Assembly: GCA_002701395.1 (NCBI GenBank)
Contig: NZVC01000058.1
Coordinates: 120,432-184,431 of the forward strand
DNA from: Maritimibacter sp.
GTDB taxonomy: Bacteria > Pseudomonadota > Alphaproteobacteria > Rhodobacterales > Rhodobacteraceae
Length of the DNA: 64,000 bases
Direction of reading: 5' to 3'
Below, in pieces: positions 53,777 to 63,103 of the stretch (position 1 is its first letter; each line of letters opens with the position of its first letter). The position numbers and the translations under genes were made by a program. The notes beneath the pieces are model-generated. The model worked only from the letters and a program-made list of their open reading frames with translations, had not been told where the DNA came from and searched no databases.

Positions 53777-55354
53777 TCAGACGGTCTCTGCGTCCGGCAG
53801 CACCGGGGCCGCCGCGACGAGGGCGCGGGTGTATGCGTTGTCCGGCGCGTGAAGCACCTGCGCCGTCTCGCCTTGTTCCACGATCTTGCCGGACTTCATC
53901 ACCAGCACCCGGTCGGTGATCGCGCGGACCACCGACAGGTCATGGCTGATGAACAGATAGCTCAGGCCGAAGCGCTGCTGCAGGTCGGCCAGCAGGTCGA
54001 GGATCTGCGCCCGGATCGACACGTCCAGCGCGGAAACCGCCTCGTCGAGGATGACAAGGCCGGGACGGATGACGATGGCGCGGGCGATGGCGATGCGCTG
54101 TCGCTGGCCGCCCGAGAACTCGTGGATGAAGCGGCTGCCATCCTTGGGGGTAAGGCCCACGGCCTTCAACGCCTCGGCGACGCGCGTGCGGCGTTCGTCC
54201 GACGGGACGGGGTGCAGGTGGAAGGGTTCCGCCACCAGTCGCGACACCTTCTGGCGCGGGTCGAACGAGCCGTAGGGATCCTGAAACACCACCTGCATCC
54301 GGCGGCGCAGGTCGGACGGCACCCGGCCCGCCACCACGGGCTGACCGTCAAGCTGTACCGCGCCGCCCTGCAACGGCTCGAGCCCGAGAATGGCGCGGGT
54401 CAGGGTGGACTTGCCGCAGCCCGACTCGCCCACCAGCCCGACGCTTTCGCCAGCCGCCACCGTCAGCGACACGCCGTCCACCGCGCGAACCGGGTCCGCC
54501 CCGCCGAACAGTCCGCGCTGGCGGCCCGGATAGACGCGCACCGCGTCGCGCACGTCCAGCACGGGCTGTCCCTTGGGGCGCGCGGCGCGCTTGGGGACGT
54601 GTCGGCTGTCTTCGAATAGACGCGCGGTATAGGGATGGGCGCGGGCGCGGAACAACTGCCCGGTCGGGCCCTGATCCACCACCTCGCCGCCGCGCATGAC
54701 CGCGACGCGATCCGCCAGTCCGTGGACGACCGCAAGACCGTGGGTGATCAGCATCAGCGCCATGCCCTCGTCCGCCACGAGGTCCTTCAGCAGTTCGAGG
54801 ATCTGCGCCTGCGTCGTGACATCCAGCGCCGTCGTCGGTTCGTCCGCGATCAGCAGTTTGGGCCGCAGCGCCACCGCCGCGGCGATGCAGACACGTTGGC
54901 GCTGGCCGCCGGACAGCTCGTGCGGATAGCGCGACAGCGGCACGCGGTCGGGATCGAGCCCGACGCGGGCCAGCCGTTCCTGTGCCATCGCGCGCGCGCC
55001 GGACCGGTCGGCGGCGCCATGCACCAGCAGCGTTTCCGCCACCTGATCGCCGATGGTCTTCAGCGGGTTCAGCGCCGTCATCGGCTCTTGGAAGATCATG
55101 CCGATGTCGCGCCCGCGCAACGCGTTCAGGCGGCGCTCGGGTTCGGTCAGCAGGTCGCGCCCCTCGAACGCGATCCGCCCGGACAGGCGCGCGCCGCGGG
55201 GTTCCAGCCGCAGCACCGACAGCGCCGTCATCGACTTGCCAGAGCCGCTTTCGCCCACGACGCCAAAGACCTCGCCTGGCGCCACATTGAACGAGACGTC
55301 GCGCAGGATCTGCGCGTTCCCGATCCGCATCGACAGGCCATCGACCGTCAACAT
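53777..55354 (-). CDS. Peptide-type ABC transporter, fused double ATP-binding protein
   Basis: 525 residues with two nucleotide-binding domains. Domain 1: Walker [13 protein letters not shown], signature LSGGQRQRV, Walker [11 protein letters not shown]. Domain 2: [36 protein letters not shown]. This is a DppD-DppF fusion, like GsiA or YejF. It drives uptake of a peptide, opine or glutathione-like solute together with the two permeases and binding protein upstream. Confidence 0.93.
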   Translation of the reverse strand: MLTVDGLSMRIGNAQILRDVSFNVAPGEVFGVVGESGSGKSMTALSVLRLEPRGARLSGRIAFEGRDLLTEPERRLNALRGRDIGMIFQEPMTALNPLKTIGDQVAETLLVHGAADRSGARAMAQERLARVGLDPDRVPLSRYPHELSGGQRQRVCIAAAVALRPKLLIADEPTTALDVTTQAQILELLKDLVADEGMALMLITHGLAVVHGLADRVAVMRGGEVVDQGPTGQLFRARAHPYTARLFEDSRHVPKRAARPKGQPVLDVRDAVRVYPGRQRGLFGGADPVRAVDGVSLTVAAGESVGLVGESGCGKSTLTRAILGLEPLQGGAVQLDGQPVVAGRVPSDLRRRMQVVFQDPYGSFDPRQKVSRLVAEPFHLHPVPSDERRTRVAEALKAVGLTPKDGSRFIHEFSGGQRQRIAIARAIVIRPGLVILDEAVSALDVSIRAQILDLLADLQQRFGLSYLFISHDLSVVRAITDRVLVMKSGKIVEQGETAQVLHAPDNAYTRALVAAAPVLPDAETV

Positions 55355-55362
55355 GGGCGCGG

Positions 55363-55395
55363 CCCTCTTGGGTCTGGAAATATCCCCGCCGGAGG
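55363..55395. repeat. Intergenic hairpin element, copy 6 (degenerate type B half)
   Basis: CCTCTTGGGTCTGGAAATA and TATCCCC resemble the reverse complement of the type B arm of copies 1 and 4 (CTTTGGTC and AAATATCC). No flanking hairpin is well kept. It lies between the ABC ATPase start and the permease stop, inside an operon. Confidence 0.45.
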
Positions 55396-55409
55396 CATTG
55401 AAGGTTCCG

Positions 55410-56228
55410 TCATGCCGCGCGCCGCATTCGGGGGTCGAGCATGTCGCGCAGCCCGTCCCCCATCAGGTTCAGGCCCAGCACCATCAGCACGATCGCAAGG
55501 CCCGGGATCAGCGCCATGTGGGGGGCAAGGCCGATCATCGTCTGGCTGTCCGCCAGCATCCGGCCCCACGAGGGCACCGGGGGCTGCGCGCCAAGGCCGA
55601 AATAGCTAAGCGCCGCTTCGGACACGATGCCGACCGAGAACTGGATCGTGGCCTGTACGATCAGCAGGTTGCCGATGTTGGGCAGGATGTGCTCGGCGCT
55701 GATGCGGGCCGCGCCCTTCCCGGCGACGCGGGCGGCCATGATGAAATCCAGCGTCCACAGGCTGATCGCCCCGGCGCGGGCGACGCGGGCGAAGACCGGG
55801 ATGTTGAACACCCCGATTGCCAGCATCGCGTTCAGCGCCGAGGGGCCGAAGACCGCCGCGATCAGGATGGCCATGACCAGCGGCGGGAAGGCGAAGACAA
55901 GATCGTTGCCGCGCATGATGATCTCGTCCACCCAGCCGCCCCTGCGCGCGGCGGCGAACAGGCCTAGCGGCACCCCGACGGCAAGCCCGATGCCCGCCGC
56001 CACGAGTGCCACCCCGATAGAGGTGCGCGCGCCGACCATCAGCATCGACAGGATGTCCCGCCCAAGGTGGTCCGTGCCAAGGACATAACCGTCGCCGGGC
56101 ACCTTCATCCGCTCGGCCACCGCCAGCGCGGCCACGTCATGCGGCACCCACACCAGCGACACCAGCGCCATCGCTAGGAACACGGCGCTAAGCGCCGCAC
56201 CGATCACGAAGCCTGCGGGCAGCCTCAT
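55410..56228 (-). CDS. Peptide-type ABC transporter permease (DppC-like)
   Basis: 272 residues with about six membrane segments. N-terminus with GTDHLGRDILSMLMVGARTS, and the permease loop EHILPNIGNLLIVQATIQ, typical of DppC/OppC. Its ATG overlaps the DppB stop (ATGA). Confidence 0.93.
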   Translation of the reverse strand: MRLPAGFVIGAALSAVFLAMALVSLVWVPHDVAALAVAERMKVPGDGYVLGTDHLGRDILSMLMVGARTSIGVALVAAGIGLAVGVPLGLFAAARRGGWVDEIIMRGNDLVFAFPPLVMAILIAAVFGPSALNAMLAIGVFNIPVFARVARAGAISLWTLDFIMAARVAGKGAARISAEHILPNIGNLLIVQATIQFSVGIVSEAALSYFGLGAQPPVPSWGRMLADSQTMIGLAPHMALIPGLAIVLMVLGLNLMGDGLRDMLDPRMRRAA

Positions 56229-57172
56229 GCGCTGCGCCTCAGCCTTGGGTCGACGACGGCGTAGGCAAGGTCGACAAGGAAGTTGACCAGCACCACCGCG
56301 AAGACCAGCAGCATCACCACCGCCTCGACCACGATCAGGTCGCGCTGTGTCACGGCCTGAAAGATCAGGCGCCCGAGCCCCGGCAGGAAGAACACGTTCT
56401 CGACCACGATCGCACCGGCGATCAGTACAGAGACCTGCATGCCAAGGATCGTCATCACCGGGATCAGCGCGTTGCGCAGGGCGTGTCGCAGCACCGCGCG
56501 GCCCCGGCTAAGCCCCTTCGCCCGCGCGGTGCGGATGTAATCGCGGTCCAGTGTCTCCAGCAGCGACGAGCGCATCACGCGGGCTAGGATCGACGCCTGC
56601 AGCAGTGCCAGCGCCAGCGCGGGAAGGGTCAATGACTTTAGCCCTGCGAACAGCCCGGCGTCCCAGCCTGGGAAGCCGCCAGAGGCGAACCAGCCCAGAC
56701 GTATCGCGAAGATCAGTACAAGGATCATCGCGAACCAGAAGTTCGGCACCGCGATGCCAAGCTGGGTCACCCCCATGATCGCAAGGTCCGCCGGTCGCCC
56801 GTGTCGCGTTGCGGCCCAGACCCCCAGCGGGATCGCCAGCGCGGTGGACAGGAAGATCGCGTACAGCGTCAGCGGCAGCGACACGCCCAGCCGAGCCGCG
56901 ATCAGGTCGGCCACCGGGACGCGGTAGGTGTAGGAGGTGCCGAAATCGCCCTGCAGCATCCCCCCGACCCAAGCCACGTAGCGTTGCGCCAGCGGCAGAT
57001 CCAGGCCGAGTTCTGCGCGCAGCGCGGCCAGCGCCTCGGGCTGGGCATTCATCCCCAACATCACCGCCGCCGGATCGCCCGGCACGATCTCGAGCATCGC
57101 GAAGATCACCAGACTGGCGACGGCCAGACTGAGAACCAGCGAGATCAGGCGCGAGAGAAGATAGCGGAGCAT
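56225..57172 (-). CDS. Peptide-type ABC transporter permease (DppB-like)
   Basis: 315 residues with about six membrane segments. N-terminus MLRYLLSRLISLVLSLAVAS and the loop RTARAKGLSRGRAVLRHALRN are typical of DppB/OppB; ends VDPRLRRSA. Coupled to DppC. A hairpin separates it from the binding-protein gene. Confidence 0.93.
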   Translation of the reverse strand: MLRYLLSRLISLVLSLAVASLVIFAMLEIVPGDPAAVMLGMNAQPEALAALRAELGLDLPLAQRYVAWVGGMLQGDFGTSYTYRVPVADLIAARLGVSLPLTLYAIFLSTALAIPLGVWAATRHGRPADLAIMGVTQLGIAVPNFWFAMILVLIFAIRLGWFASGGFPGWDAGLFAGLKSLTLPALALALLQASILARVMRSSLLETLDRDYIRTARAKGLSRGRAVLRHALRNALIPVMTILGMQVSVLIAGAIVVENVFFLPGLGRLIFQAVTQRDLIVVEAVVMLLVFAVVLVNFLVDLAYAVVDPRLRRSA

Positions 57173-57237
57173 GTGGGGGACGTTAGGCGGGATGCGGGTG
57201 CAGCGAAAGGGGCTTGCACGGCCTCCCGCGGTGGCGA

Positions 57238-57261
57238 CCGGCCGGGCGCGAACCCGGCCGG
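57238..57261 (-). terminator. Attenuator hairpin between binding protein and permease genes
   Basis: CCGGCCGGG (57238-57246) and CCCGGCCGG (57253-57261) around CGCGAA, eight bases past the binding-protein stop. No T-run follows. It probably protects the binding-protein message or partly ends transcription. Confidence 0.6.
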
Positions 57262-57268
57262 CGTGGCG

Positions 57269-58741
57269 TTATTGCGACCAGCTGACGCCAGTCAGGTCGT
57301 TGGCCTGTGTCGGGGCATTCTCCCACAGCCCCTCGATGTTCGCGTTGGCGACGCCAGTGCGGGCCAGCTGGAACAGGTAGCCGTTGACGTAATCCTCGGC
57401 GATCATCGTCTGCGCCTGCTCAAGGATCGACGACCGTTCCGCCGGATCGGTGGCAAGGTTCAGCGCGTCCATAAGCTCGACGAACTCGGGCTTGCCGTAC
57501 TGGAAATAGTAGTCGGGCCGCGCGTAGATGTTGATGTCCATCGGTTCGGTGTGGCTGACGATGGTCAGGTCGAAGTCCTTGCCGGTGAACACCTGTTCCA
57601 GCCACTGCGCCCATTCGAGGTTCTCGATCTGCGTCTCGATCCCGACGGCGCGCAACTGGGCCGCGATGATCTCGCCGCCGCGGCGGGCGTAGGACGGGGG
57701 CGGCAGTTTCAGAGACAGGGTCAGACCCTCCTGCCCCGCCTCGGCCAACAGCGCCTTCGACGCGTCTGGGTCATAGTCGGACAGGCCGGTCAGGTCGACG
57801 TAATCGGGGTTGTGCGGCGCGAAGTGGGTGCCGATAGGGGTGCCGTAGCCGAACATCGCGCCGTCGATGATTTCCTGACGTTTGATGGCGTGGGCGATGG
57901 CCTCGCGCACTTTCGGGTCGGACAGCGCCTCGGACTTGTTGTTCATGCCAAGGATCGTCTCACCCTCGGTCGAGCCGATCAGCAGCTTGAAGCGGGGGTC
58001 GGCCTCGAACTGCACCAGCGTTTCAGGCGCGGGATAGCCGGGGAAGACGTCGATGTCGCCAGCCATCATGGCGGCGAAGGCGGCGGTCGGGTCCGAGATG
58101 AACTTGAAGGTCGCGGCGGTCAGCGCGGGTTTCTCGCCCCAATAGCCATCGTAGGCCACCAGTTCCACGCGGTCGCCCTGCACCCAGTCCGAGAACATGA
58201 ACGGCCCGGTGCCGACCGGAGCGGTGGCGGCATTGTCGATGCTTTCGGGCGCCACGATCACCGCGTCGCCCCATGCCATATTGTTCGGGAAGGCCGAGTT
58301 CGGGCCGGACAGCGTGACCTTCACGGTCAGCGGATCGACGACCTCGACCTCGGAGATCCCCGCGAACAGCGCCTTCTGCGCGTTGGTCGAGTCCTCGGCG
58401 CGGGCACGATCCAGCGAAAACTTGACGTCCTCGGCGTCCATCGTGCTGCCGTCGTGGAATGTCACGCCATCGCGCAGGTGGAAGGTGTATTCCGTGCCGT
58501 CCTCGGAAATGTCCCAGCTTTCCGCCAGTGCGGGCGCGATGGACCCGTCCGAGGTGTAGCGTGTCAGACCCTCGAACAGGTTGGCATAGACCACCTCGTC
58601 GATTGCAGCGGCGGCGCCGCCGGTGGGGTCCAGATTGGGCGGCTCAAGCTGCATACCGACGGTGATGTCGGTCTGCTGCGCCATCGCGGCACCTGCGGTA
58701 AGCGCCAGCGCGGCCACGGAGAACTTCAGTCGTGCGAACAT
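57269..58741 (-). CDS. Peptide-type ABC transporter substrate-binding protein
   Basis: 490 residues from ATG 58741. Signal peptide ends GAAMA before QQTDI. Family 5 binding protein: LEPPNLDPTGG, the motif PALAESWDISEDGTEYTFHLRDGVTFHDGS, and AHAIKRQEIIDGAMFG. Periplasmic. AGGGGG precedes ATG. First gene of the ABC operon; ligand unknown. Confidence 0.93.
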   Translation of the reverse strand: MFARLKFSVAALALTAGAAMAQQTDITVGMQLEPPNLDPTGGAAAAIDEVVYANLFEGLTRYTSDGSIAPALAESWDISEDGTEYTFHLRDGVTFHDGSTMDAEDVKFSLDRARAEDSTNAQKALFAGISEVEVVDPLTVKVTLSGPNSAFPNNMAWGDAVIVAPESIDNAATAPVGTGPFMFSDWVQGDRVELVAYDGYWGEKPALTAATFKFISDPTAAFAAMMAGDIDVFPGYPAPETLVQFEADPRFKLLIGSTEGETILGMNNKSEALSDPKVREAIAHAIKRQEIIDGAMFGYGTPIGTHFAPHNPDYVDLTGLSDYDPDASKALLAEAGQEGLTLSLKLPPPSYARRGGEIIAAQLRAVGIETQIENLEWAQWLEQVFTGKDFDLTIVSHTEPMDINIYARPDYYFQYGKPEFVELMDALNLATDPAERSSILEQAQTMIAEDYVNGYLFQLARTGVANANIEGLWENAPTQANDLTGVSWSQ

Positions 58742-58840
58742 TATCGGGGACCCCCTGTTGATCCGGTCGACCCAAGCTAGCAGCGTGGGCCCCCAGCGCA
58801 AAGCCCCATCGGGGCCGCATACCGATCCCTCAAGACAGCG

Positions 58841-58866
58841 AAACCCCGCCGTTCAGGTCGGCGGGG
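58841..58866 (-). terminator. Terminator of the flavoprotein gene
   Basis: CCCCGCCG (58844-58851) pairs with CGGCGGGG (58859-58866), followed on the minus strand by TTT. It lies 34 bases after the stop at 58900. Confidence 0.65.
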
Positions 58867-58899
58867 CTTCGAGTCGCACATTGGCGAGCTTGGCGCGGC

Positions 58900-59571
58900 T
58901 TAGGCTGCTTCGACGACGATGCGGTCTTCCGGCACGCCCTTGTCCTTCAGGATCGCCTCGATGTCCTCGACCATCTTGTCGGGGCCGCAGACATAGAACA
59001 CGCCGGACCAGTCGGCGACGTGGCTGTCCAGAAACTCGGCGTCGATCTTGTGATGCGGCAGGCCTTCGGCGTCTTCGCCGGTGACAGTGTAGGTCGTTTT
59101 CAGGCCCGGCATGGCATCCCATTCCTCGCGCAGGATGATGTCGCGTTTCTCGTCGTTCGAGAAGATCAGCTGGCAGCCGGCCAGCGACCCTTCACGCGCA
59201 TGGCGGGCACGCAGAATGGCGATGAAGGGCGTGATGCCTGCGCCGCCGGCAATGAAAGTGCCGGGGCCCTTGTCCTCGATGGCACCCCAAGGATCCTCGA
59301 TCAGCACCGAGTCGCCGGGTTTCAGGTCGGCAATCTGTTCCGTCACGCCGTCATGCGACGGGTAGGATTTGATCACGAACTCAAGCCGGTCGGCGTCCGG
59401 CAGGCCGGTAAATGTGAAAGGGCGCTGTTCGTCGCGCCAGCCGTCCTTGTCCAGCGCGAAGTCGGTCGCCTGCCCCGGTGTGAACTCGAAGCCCTTGGGG
59501 CGGTCGAAAACAAGATGGTTCACGTCGTGGGTCACGGGCTCGATGGCCTTCAGGGTCAGCGTATGTGTCAT
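58900..59571 (-). CDS. Ferredoxin reductase-like FAD/NAD oxidoreductase
   Basis: 223 residues from ATG 59571 with AAGGAG upstream. FAD-binding motif RPFTFTG near residue 52, NAD-binding stretch IAGGAGITPFIAILR, and C-terminal FYVCGPDKMVEDI. Soluble. It resembles flavodoxin reductase family members, and no 2Fe-2S domain is fused. A perfect palindrome CGGACGTCCG is at 59627-59636, 56 bases upstream. Confidence 0.85.
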   Translation of the reverse strand: MTHTLTLKAIEPVTHDVNHLVFDRPKGFEFTPGQATDFALDKDGWRDEQRPFTFTGLPDADRLEFVIKSYPSHDGVTEQIADLKPGDSVLIEDPWGAIEDKGPGTFIAGGAGITPFIAILRARHAREGSLAGCQLIFSNDEKRDIILREEWDAMPGLKTTYTVTGEDAEGLPHHKIDAEFLDSHVADWSGVFYVCGPDKMVEDIEAILKDKGVPEDRIVVEAA

Positions 59572-59693
59572 TGTGGGCTCCTTTCGGGCGTCCGTCCTTG
59601 CGGTCTGTCCGTTCAACGAACCAGACCGGACGTCCGTTCCGGAGAAGTCGGCCCTTGGCCGCATCCGACCGATCACGAAAGCGAAAGCGTCCG

Positions 59694-60974
59694 TCAGCCC
59701 GCCAGAAGCTCGGCCAGTGTCAGCGCCATGACCTTGGCGCTGTCGGCCATGTCATCGACGCCGATCCATTCGTCCGGCTGATGCGCAAGGTCCAGCACGC
59801 CGGGACCGTAGGCGATGCAGTTCTTCAGCCGCCCGATCCGGTCGATGTGCTTCTGGTCGTAGGTGCCGGGCGACACCACATAGCCCGCGTCGCGGTTCAG
59901 CACCTTGCCGATGGCGCGGGCAACGGACTGCACCACCGGCGCGTCGCGCTCGGTCATCGTGGGCGTCACCTGCCACAGGTCGCGGATCTCGTATGTAAAG
60001 CCGGGTCGGTCCGCCTTCACCCGCTCCATCAGCGTGGCGATCTCGGCCTTCACCTCGGACAGGTCTTCCTCAATCAGGAATCGGCGGTCGATGACGATGC
60101 GGCAGCGGTCGGCGACGCAGGCCGCCGGGAAGCCGGTAAAGTCCGGTTCCGGCTCGGGCTCGCCCCCGTGGATCGAGTTGATGTTCATCGTCGACTGACG
60201 CGCACCCTCGGGGATCACCGGCATCTCGGTGCGCTTGCCCGCAAGCAGCGGGTACAGCCAGCGTTCCATTTCATCCAGCACCGCGCCCATGTGCCGGATC
60301 GCGCTGTCGCCAAGAAACGGCATCGAGCCGTGCGCGATGCGGCCGTGCGTCTCGATCTCGGCCCACCAGACGCCCCGATGCCCAAGGCAGATGCGGTCCT
60401 TGTGCAAAGGTTCGGGGATGATGACGTGCTGCACCCGTTCCGGGGAAAAATGCCCCTGTTCTGCCAGCCAAGCGACGCCGCCGTAGCCGCCGGTTTCCTC
60501 GTCGGCGGTGCCGCTGATCTCGATCGCGCCGGCAAAGTCGGGGCAAACGGCGAGGAACGCCTCGGCCGCGATGATCGAGGCGGCCAGCCCGCCCTTCATG
60601 TCGCAGGCGCCACGGCCATAGATCCGGCCGTCCTTCAGTTCGGCGCCGAAGGGATCGACCGTCCACCCCTCGCCCACGGCGACGACGTCGGTGTGCGAGT
60701 TGAAATGCACGCATTCCCCCGGCGTCGCCCCCTCGCGGCGGGCAACGATGTTCCAGCGCGGATATTTCTCGCTGTCGCCGGGGGTGCCCGCCGCGCGCTT
60801 CATCTCGCAGGCGAAGCCCGACGCGGTCAGGCGCGCTTCGAGATACTCGCAGATGTCGCGATAGCAGTTGCCCGGCGGATTCAGCGTCGGGATGCGGATC
60901 AGGTCCTGCGTCAGCGCGATCAGGTCGTCGCGCCGCGCGTCGATCTCGGAAACAAGGCGGGAGGTCAGCGGCAT
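59694..60974 (-). CDS. M20-family peptidase/deacylase (ArgE/DapE-like)
   Basis: 426 residues. Metal-binding motifs FNSHTDVVAVG, GRGACDMKGGLA and catalytic Glu-Glu in GTADEETGGYGG. Belongs to ArgE/DapE/ACY1; similar to acetylornithine deacetylase or succinyl-diaminopimelate desuccinylase, but the exact substrate is not readable. Near a peptide ABC operon, yet separate. A second, shorter ArgE-type gene is at 36764. Confidence 0.87.
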   Translation of the reverse strand: MPLTSRLVSEIDARRDDLIALTQDLIRIPTLNPPGNCYRDICEYLEARLTASGFACEMKRAAGTPGDSEKYPRWNIVARREGATPGECVHFNSHTDVVAVGEGWTVDPFGAELKDGRIYGRGACDMKGGLAASIIAAEAFLAVCPDFAGAIEISGTADEETGGYGGVAWLAEQGHFSPERVQHVIIPEPLHKDRICLGHRGVWWAEIETHGRIAHGSMPFLGDSAIRHMGAVLDEMERWLYPLLAGKRTEMPVIPEGARQSTMNINSIHGGEPEPEPDFTGFPAACVADRCRIVIDRRFLIEEDLSEVKAEIATLMERVKADRPGFTYEIRDLWQVTPTMTERDAPVVQSVARAIGKVLNRDAGYVVSPGTYDQKHIDRIGRLKNCIAYGPGVLDLAHQPDEWIGVDDMADSAKVMALTLAELLAG

Positions 60975-61044
60975 GGCGTCAGCCTATACCCGCCCACCCG
61001 CCGGGCAAGCGGGAATGTCGAGCCCTTGCCCGCGTGCACCTACG

Positions 61045-62967
61045 TCACCCGGCGTTCGAGCCGCTCTGCCCCGCACCGTCCGCCCAGTCCCACGGGCGCG
61101 AGAACTCGCCAAGGCAATGGCGCACCGCCTCGGCGTCCACCTCGCCGGTGCGTTCCAGCTTTGCCACCAGCCCGCGTTTCTTGTCCTCGACGACAGAAAC
61201 GACCCGCGCGGCCAGCCCCTTGTCGGCCAGCGCCGCGTCGTACACCCGCGCGATGGCGCTTTTGCGAAGGTCCGGCTTGAACACCTTGCCGACGGCGGTC
61301 TTGGGAAGCTCGGGCACGATTTCCAGATACTTGGGCCGCGCGGCCCGTTCGTGAATACGGCTGTTCGCGTGTTCCAGCAGTTCGGCCTCTGTCACCTGTG
61401 CCCCGTCGACCAGTTCGACATAGGCGCAGGGCAATTCGCCAGAAAACGCGTCGGGTTGGCCGATCGCTCCGGCGACGGCCACGCTGGCGTGACTGGTCAG
61501 CGCCTCTTCGATCTCGGCCGGGTCGATGTTGTGCCCGCCCCGGATGATCAGGTCCTTCGCGCGCCCGGTGATCCAAAGGTAGCCATCCGCGTCGATCCGA
61601 CCAAGGTCGCCGGTCCGCAGCCACGTACCGTCTGCGAACAGGCCCTTGTTCTTGTCGGGCTCCAGATAGGTCTGTCCGGCAAAGACGCCGGGGTTCGACA
61701 CGCAGATCTCGCCCACCTCGTCGACGCCCATCTCTTGCTGAACCTCACCCGAGTCGTCGCAGTGCAGGATTCGGATCTCGGTATACGGGAACGGCAGCCC
61801 GACAGACCCGACCTTCTTCTCGCCCTCGGGCGGGTTCACCGCGACAAGGCAGGTGGCTTCGGTCAGGCCGTACCCTTCGACGATGGTGACGTCGGTCGCG
61901 GTGCGAAAGCGGTTGTACAGCTCGACCGGCAGCGGGGCCGATCCGGAGAACGTGACTTTCAACGCAGAGAGATCGGCGTTCACGGGCCGCTGCATCAACG
62001 CGGCAATCGCCGTCGGAACGGTGATGACGAAGCTGACCTTCCAGCGTTCGAGCAGCTTCCAGAAGTTGTCGAACACGCCGTCGCCGCGATACCCCGCCGG
62101 TGTCGGCAACACGACATGGGCGCCCGAGCTCATCACGGCGCCGCCCACCACGACGGCGGCAAAGACGTGGAAGAACGGAAGCGGACAGATCAGCGTATCC
62201 TCTTCGGTGAACAGCAGCCGATCCGCCAGCCAACCGTTGTAGATGAACCCCGAATACTTGTGCTGCGCCACTTTCGGCATCCCGGTGGTGCCGCCGGTGT
62301 GGAAATAGGCCGACACCCGGTCGCCGTCGCTGTCGGCGAAGTCGAGCGTTTCGGACTGCTTCGGCACAGCGTCGGCGTAGCTTAGGACGCGCGCGTTATG
62401 GCGGACCGGCACCTTCGGCCGGATCAGCGGCACGATCCAGCTTTTGGGGAAATCCAGATAGCGCAGCAAATCGACCTCGATCACGGTCTCGACGCCGGGG
62501 GCAAGCCGCAAAGCCTTGGCCGCCTTCTGCGCGATGTCGGTCTTCGGAAACGCCCGCAGGGTCACCAGCACCTTCGCGCCGGTTTCGCGCAGGATGCTTG
62601 CGATCTGCTCCGGTTCAAGCAGCGGGTTGATCGGGTTGGCGATCCCGGCGACCTGCGCGCCGTACAGCGACACGACGCACTCGGTGCAGTTCGGCATCAG
62701 GATCGCGACGGTGTCGTTTTCGCCCACGCCCAGCCCGCGAAACAGGTTCGCGGCCTGCGTGACCCGCGCCTTCAGCGTCCGCCATGTCAGCGTTTCCGCC
62801 CGGGCGCCGGGGTCCGAGAACATCTGGAACGTCACCGCGTTGCGGTCCGGGAACTTTTCGGCGGTCTGGCTTAGAAGCCCATACAGCGTCGGCGGCACGT
62901 TCCGCTCGCTCCACGGCATCTCGTTGGTGATCGCATCACGGTCGACGCGGGTTGCATAGTCCGCCAT
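61045..62967 (-). CDS. Acyl-CoA synthetase (AMP-forming)
   Basis: 640 residues from ATG 62967 with GGAGGA upstream. ATP-binding P-loop YFHTGGTTGMPKVAQHK, VEGYGLTEATC, hinge RTGDLGRIDADGYLWITGR and the C-terminal catalytic lysine in LPKTAVGKVFKP. It activates a carboxylic acid to an acyl-CoA. Possible aryl or fatty acid substrate; not settled by sequence. Confidence 0.9.
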   Translation of the reverse strand: MADYATRVDRDAITNEMPWSERNVPPTLYGLLSQTAEKFPDRNAVTFQMFSDPGARAETLTWRTLKARVTQAANLFRGLGVGENDTVAILMPNCTECVVSLYGAQVAGIANPINPLLEPEQIASILRETGAKVLVTLRAFPKTDIAQKAAKALRLAPGVETVIEVDLLRYLDFPKSWIVPLIRPKVPVRHNARVLSYADAVPKQSETLDFADSDGDRVSAYFHTGGTTGMPKVAQHKYSGFIYNGWLADRLLFTEEDTLICPLPFFHVFAAVVVGGAVMSSGAHVVLPTPAGYRGDGVFDNFWKLLERWKVSFVITVPTAIAALMQRPVNADLSALKVTFSGSAPLPVELYNRFRTATDVTIVEGYGLTEATCLVAVNPPEGEKKVGSVGLPFPYTEIRILHCDDSGEVQQEMGVDEVGEICVSNPGVFAGQTYLEPDKNKGLFADGTWLRTGDLGRIDADGYLWITGRAKDLIIRGGHNIDPAEIEEALTSHASVAVAGAIGQPDAFSGELPCAYVELVDGAQVTEAELLEHANSRIHERAARPKYLEIVPELPKTAVGKVFKPDLRKSAIARVYDAALADKGLAARVVSVVEDKKRGLVAKLERTGEVDAEAVRHCLGEFSRPWDWADGAGQSGSNAG

Positions 62968-63103
62968 TGCCAATTCCTCCCCTTGGCCGCCGATCCTCCC
63001 CGGCGACGCGGCTTCCGGGAAAAATGATGACATTTACCGGTTCGTGCAAGGCAGACGCCACGACGAAGCCGGGGCGACGCCGGGTCACGACAGGGCAAAG
63101 GCG

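Noticed and set aside
59627..59636. CGGACGTCCG palindrome as a TetR-type operator
   Set aside because: Only ten bases, and no regulator adjacent; could be chance in GC-rich DNA.
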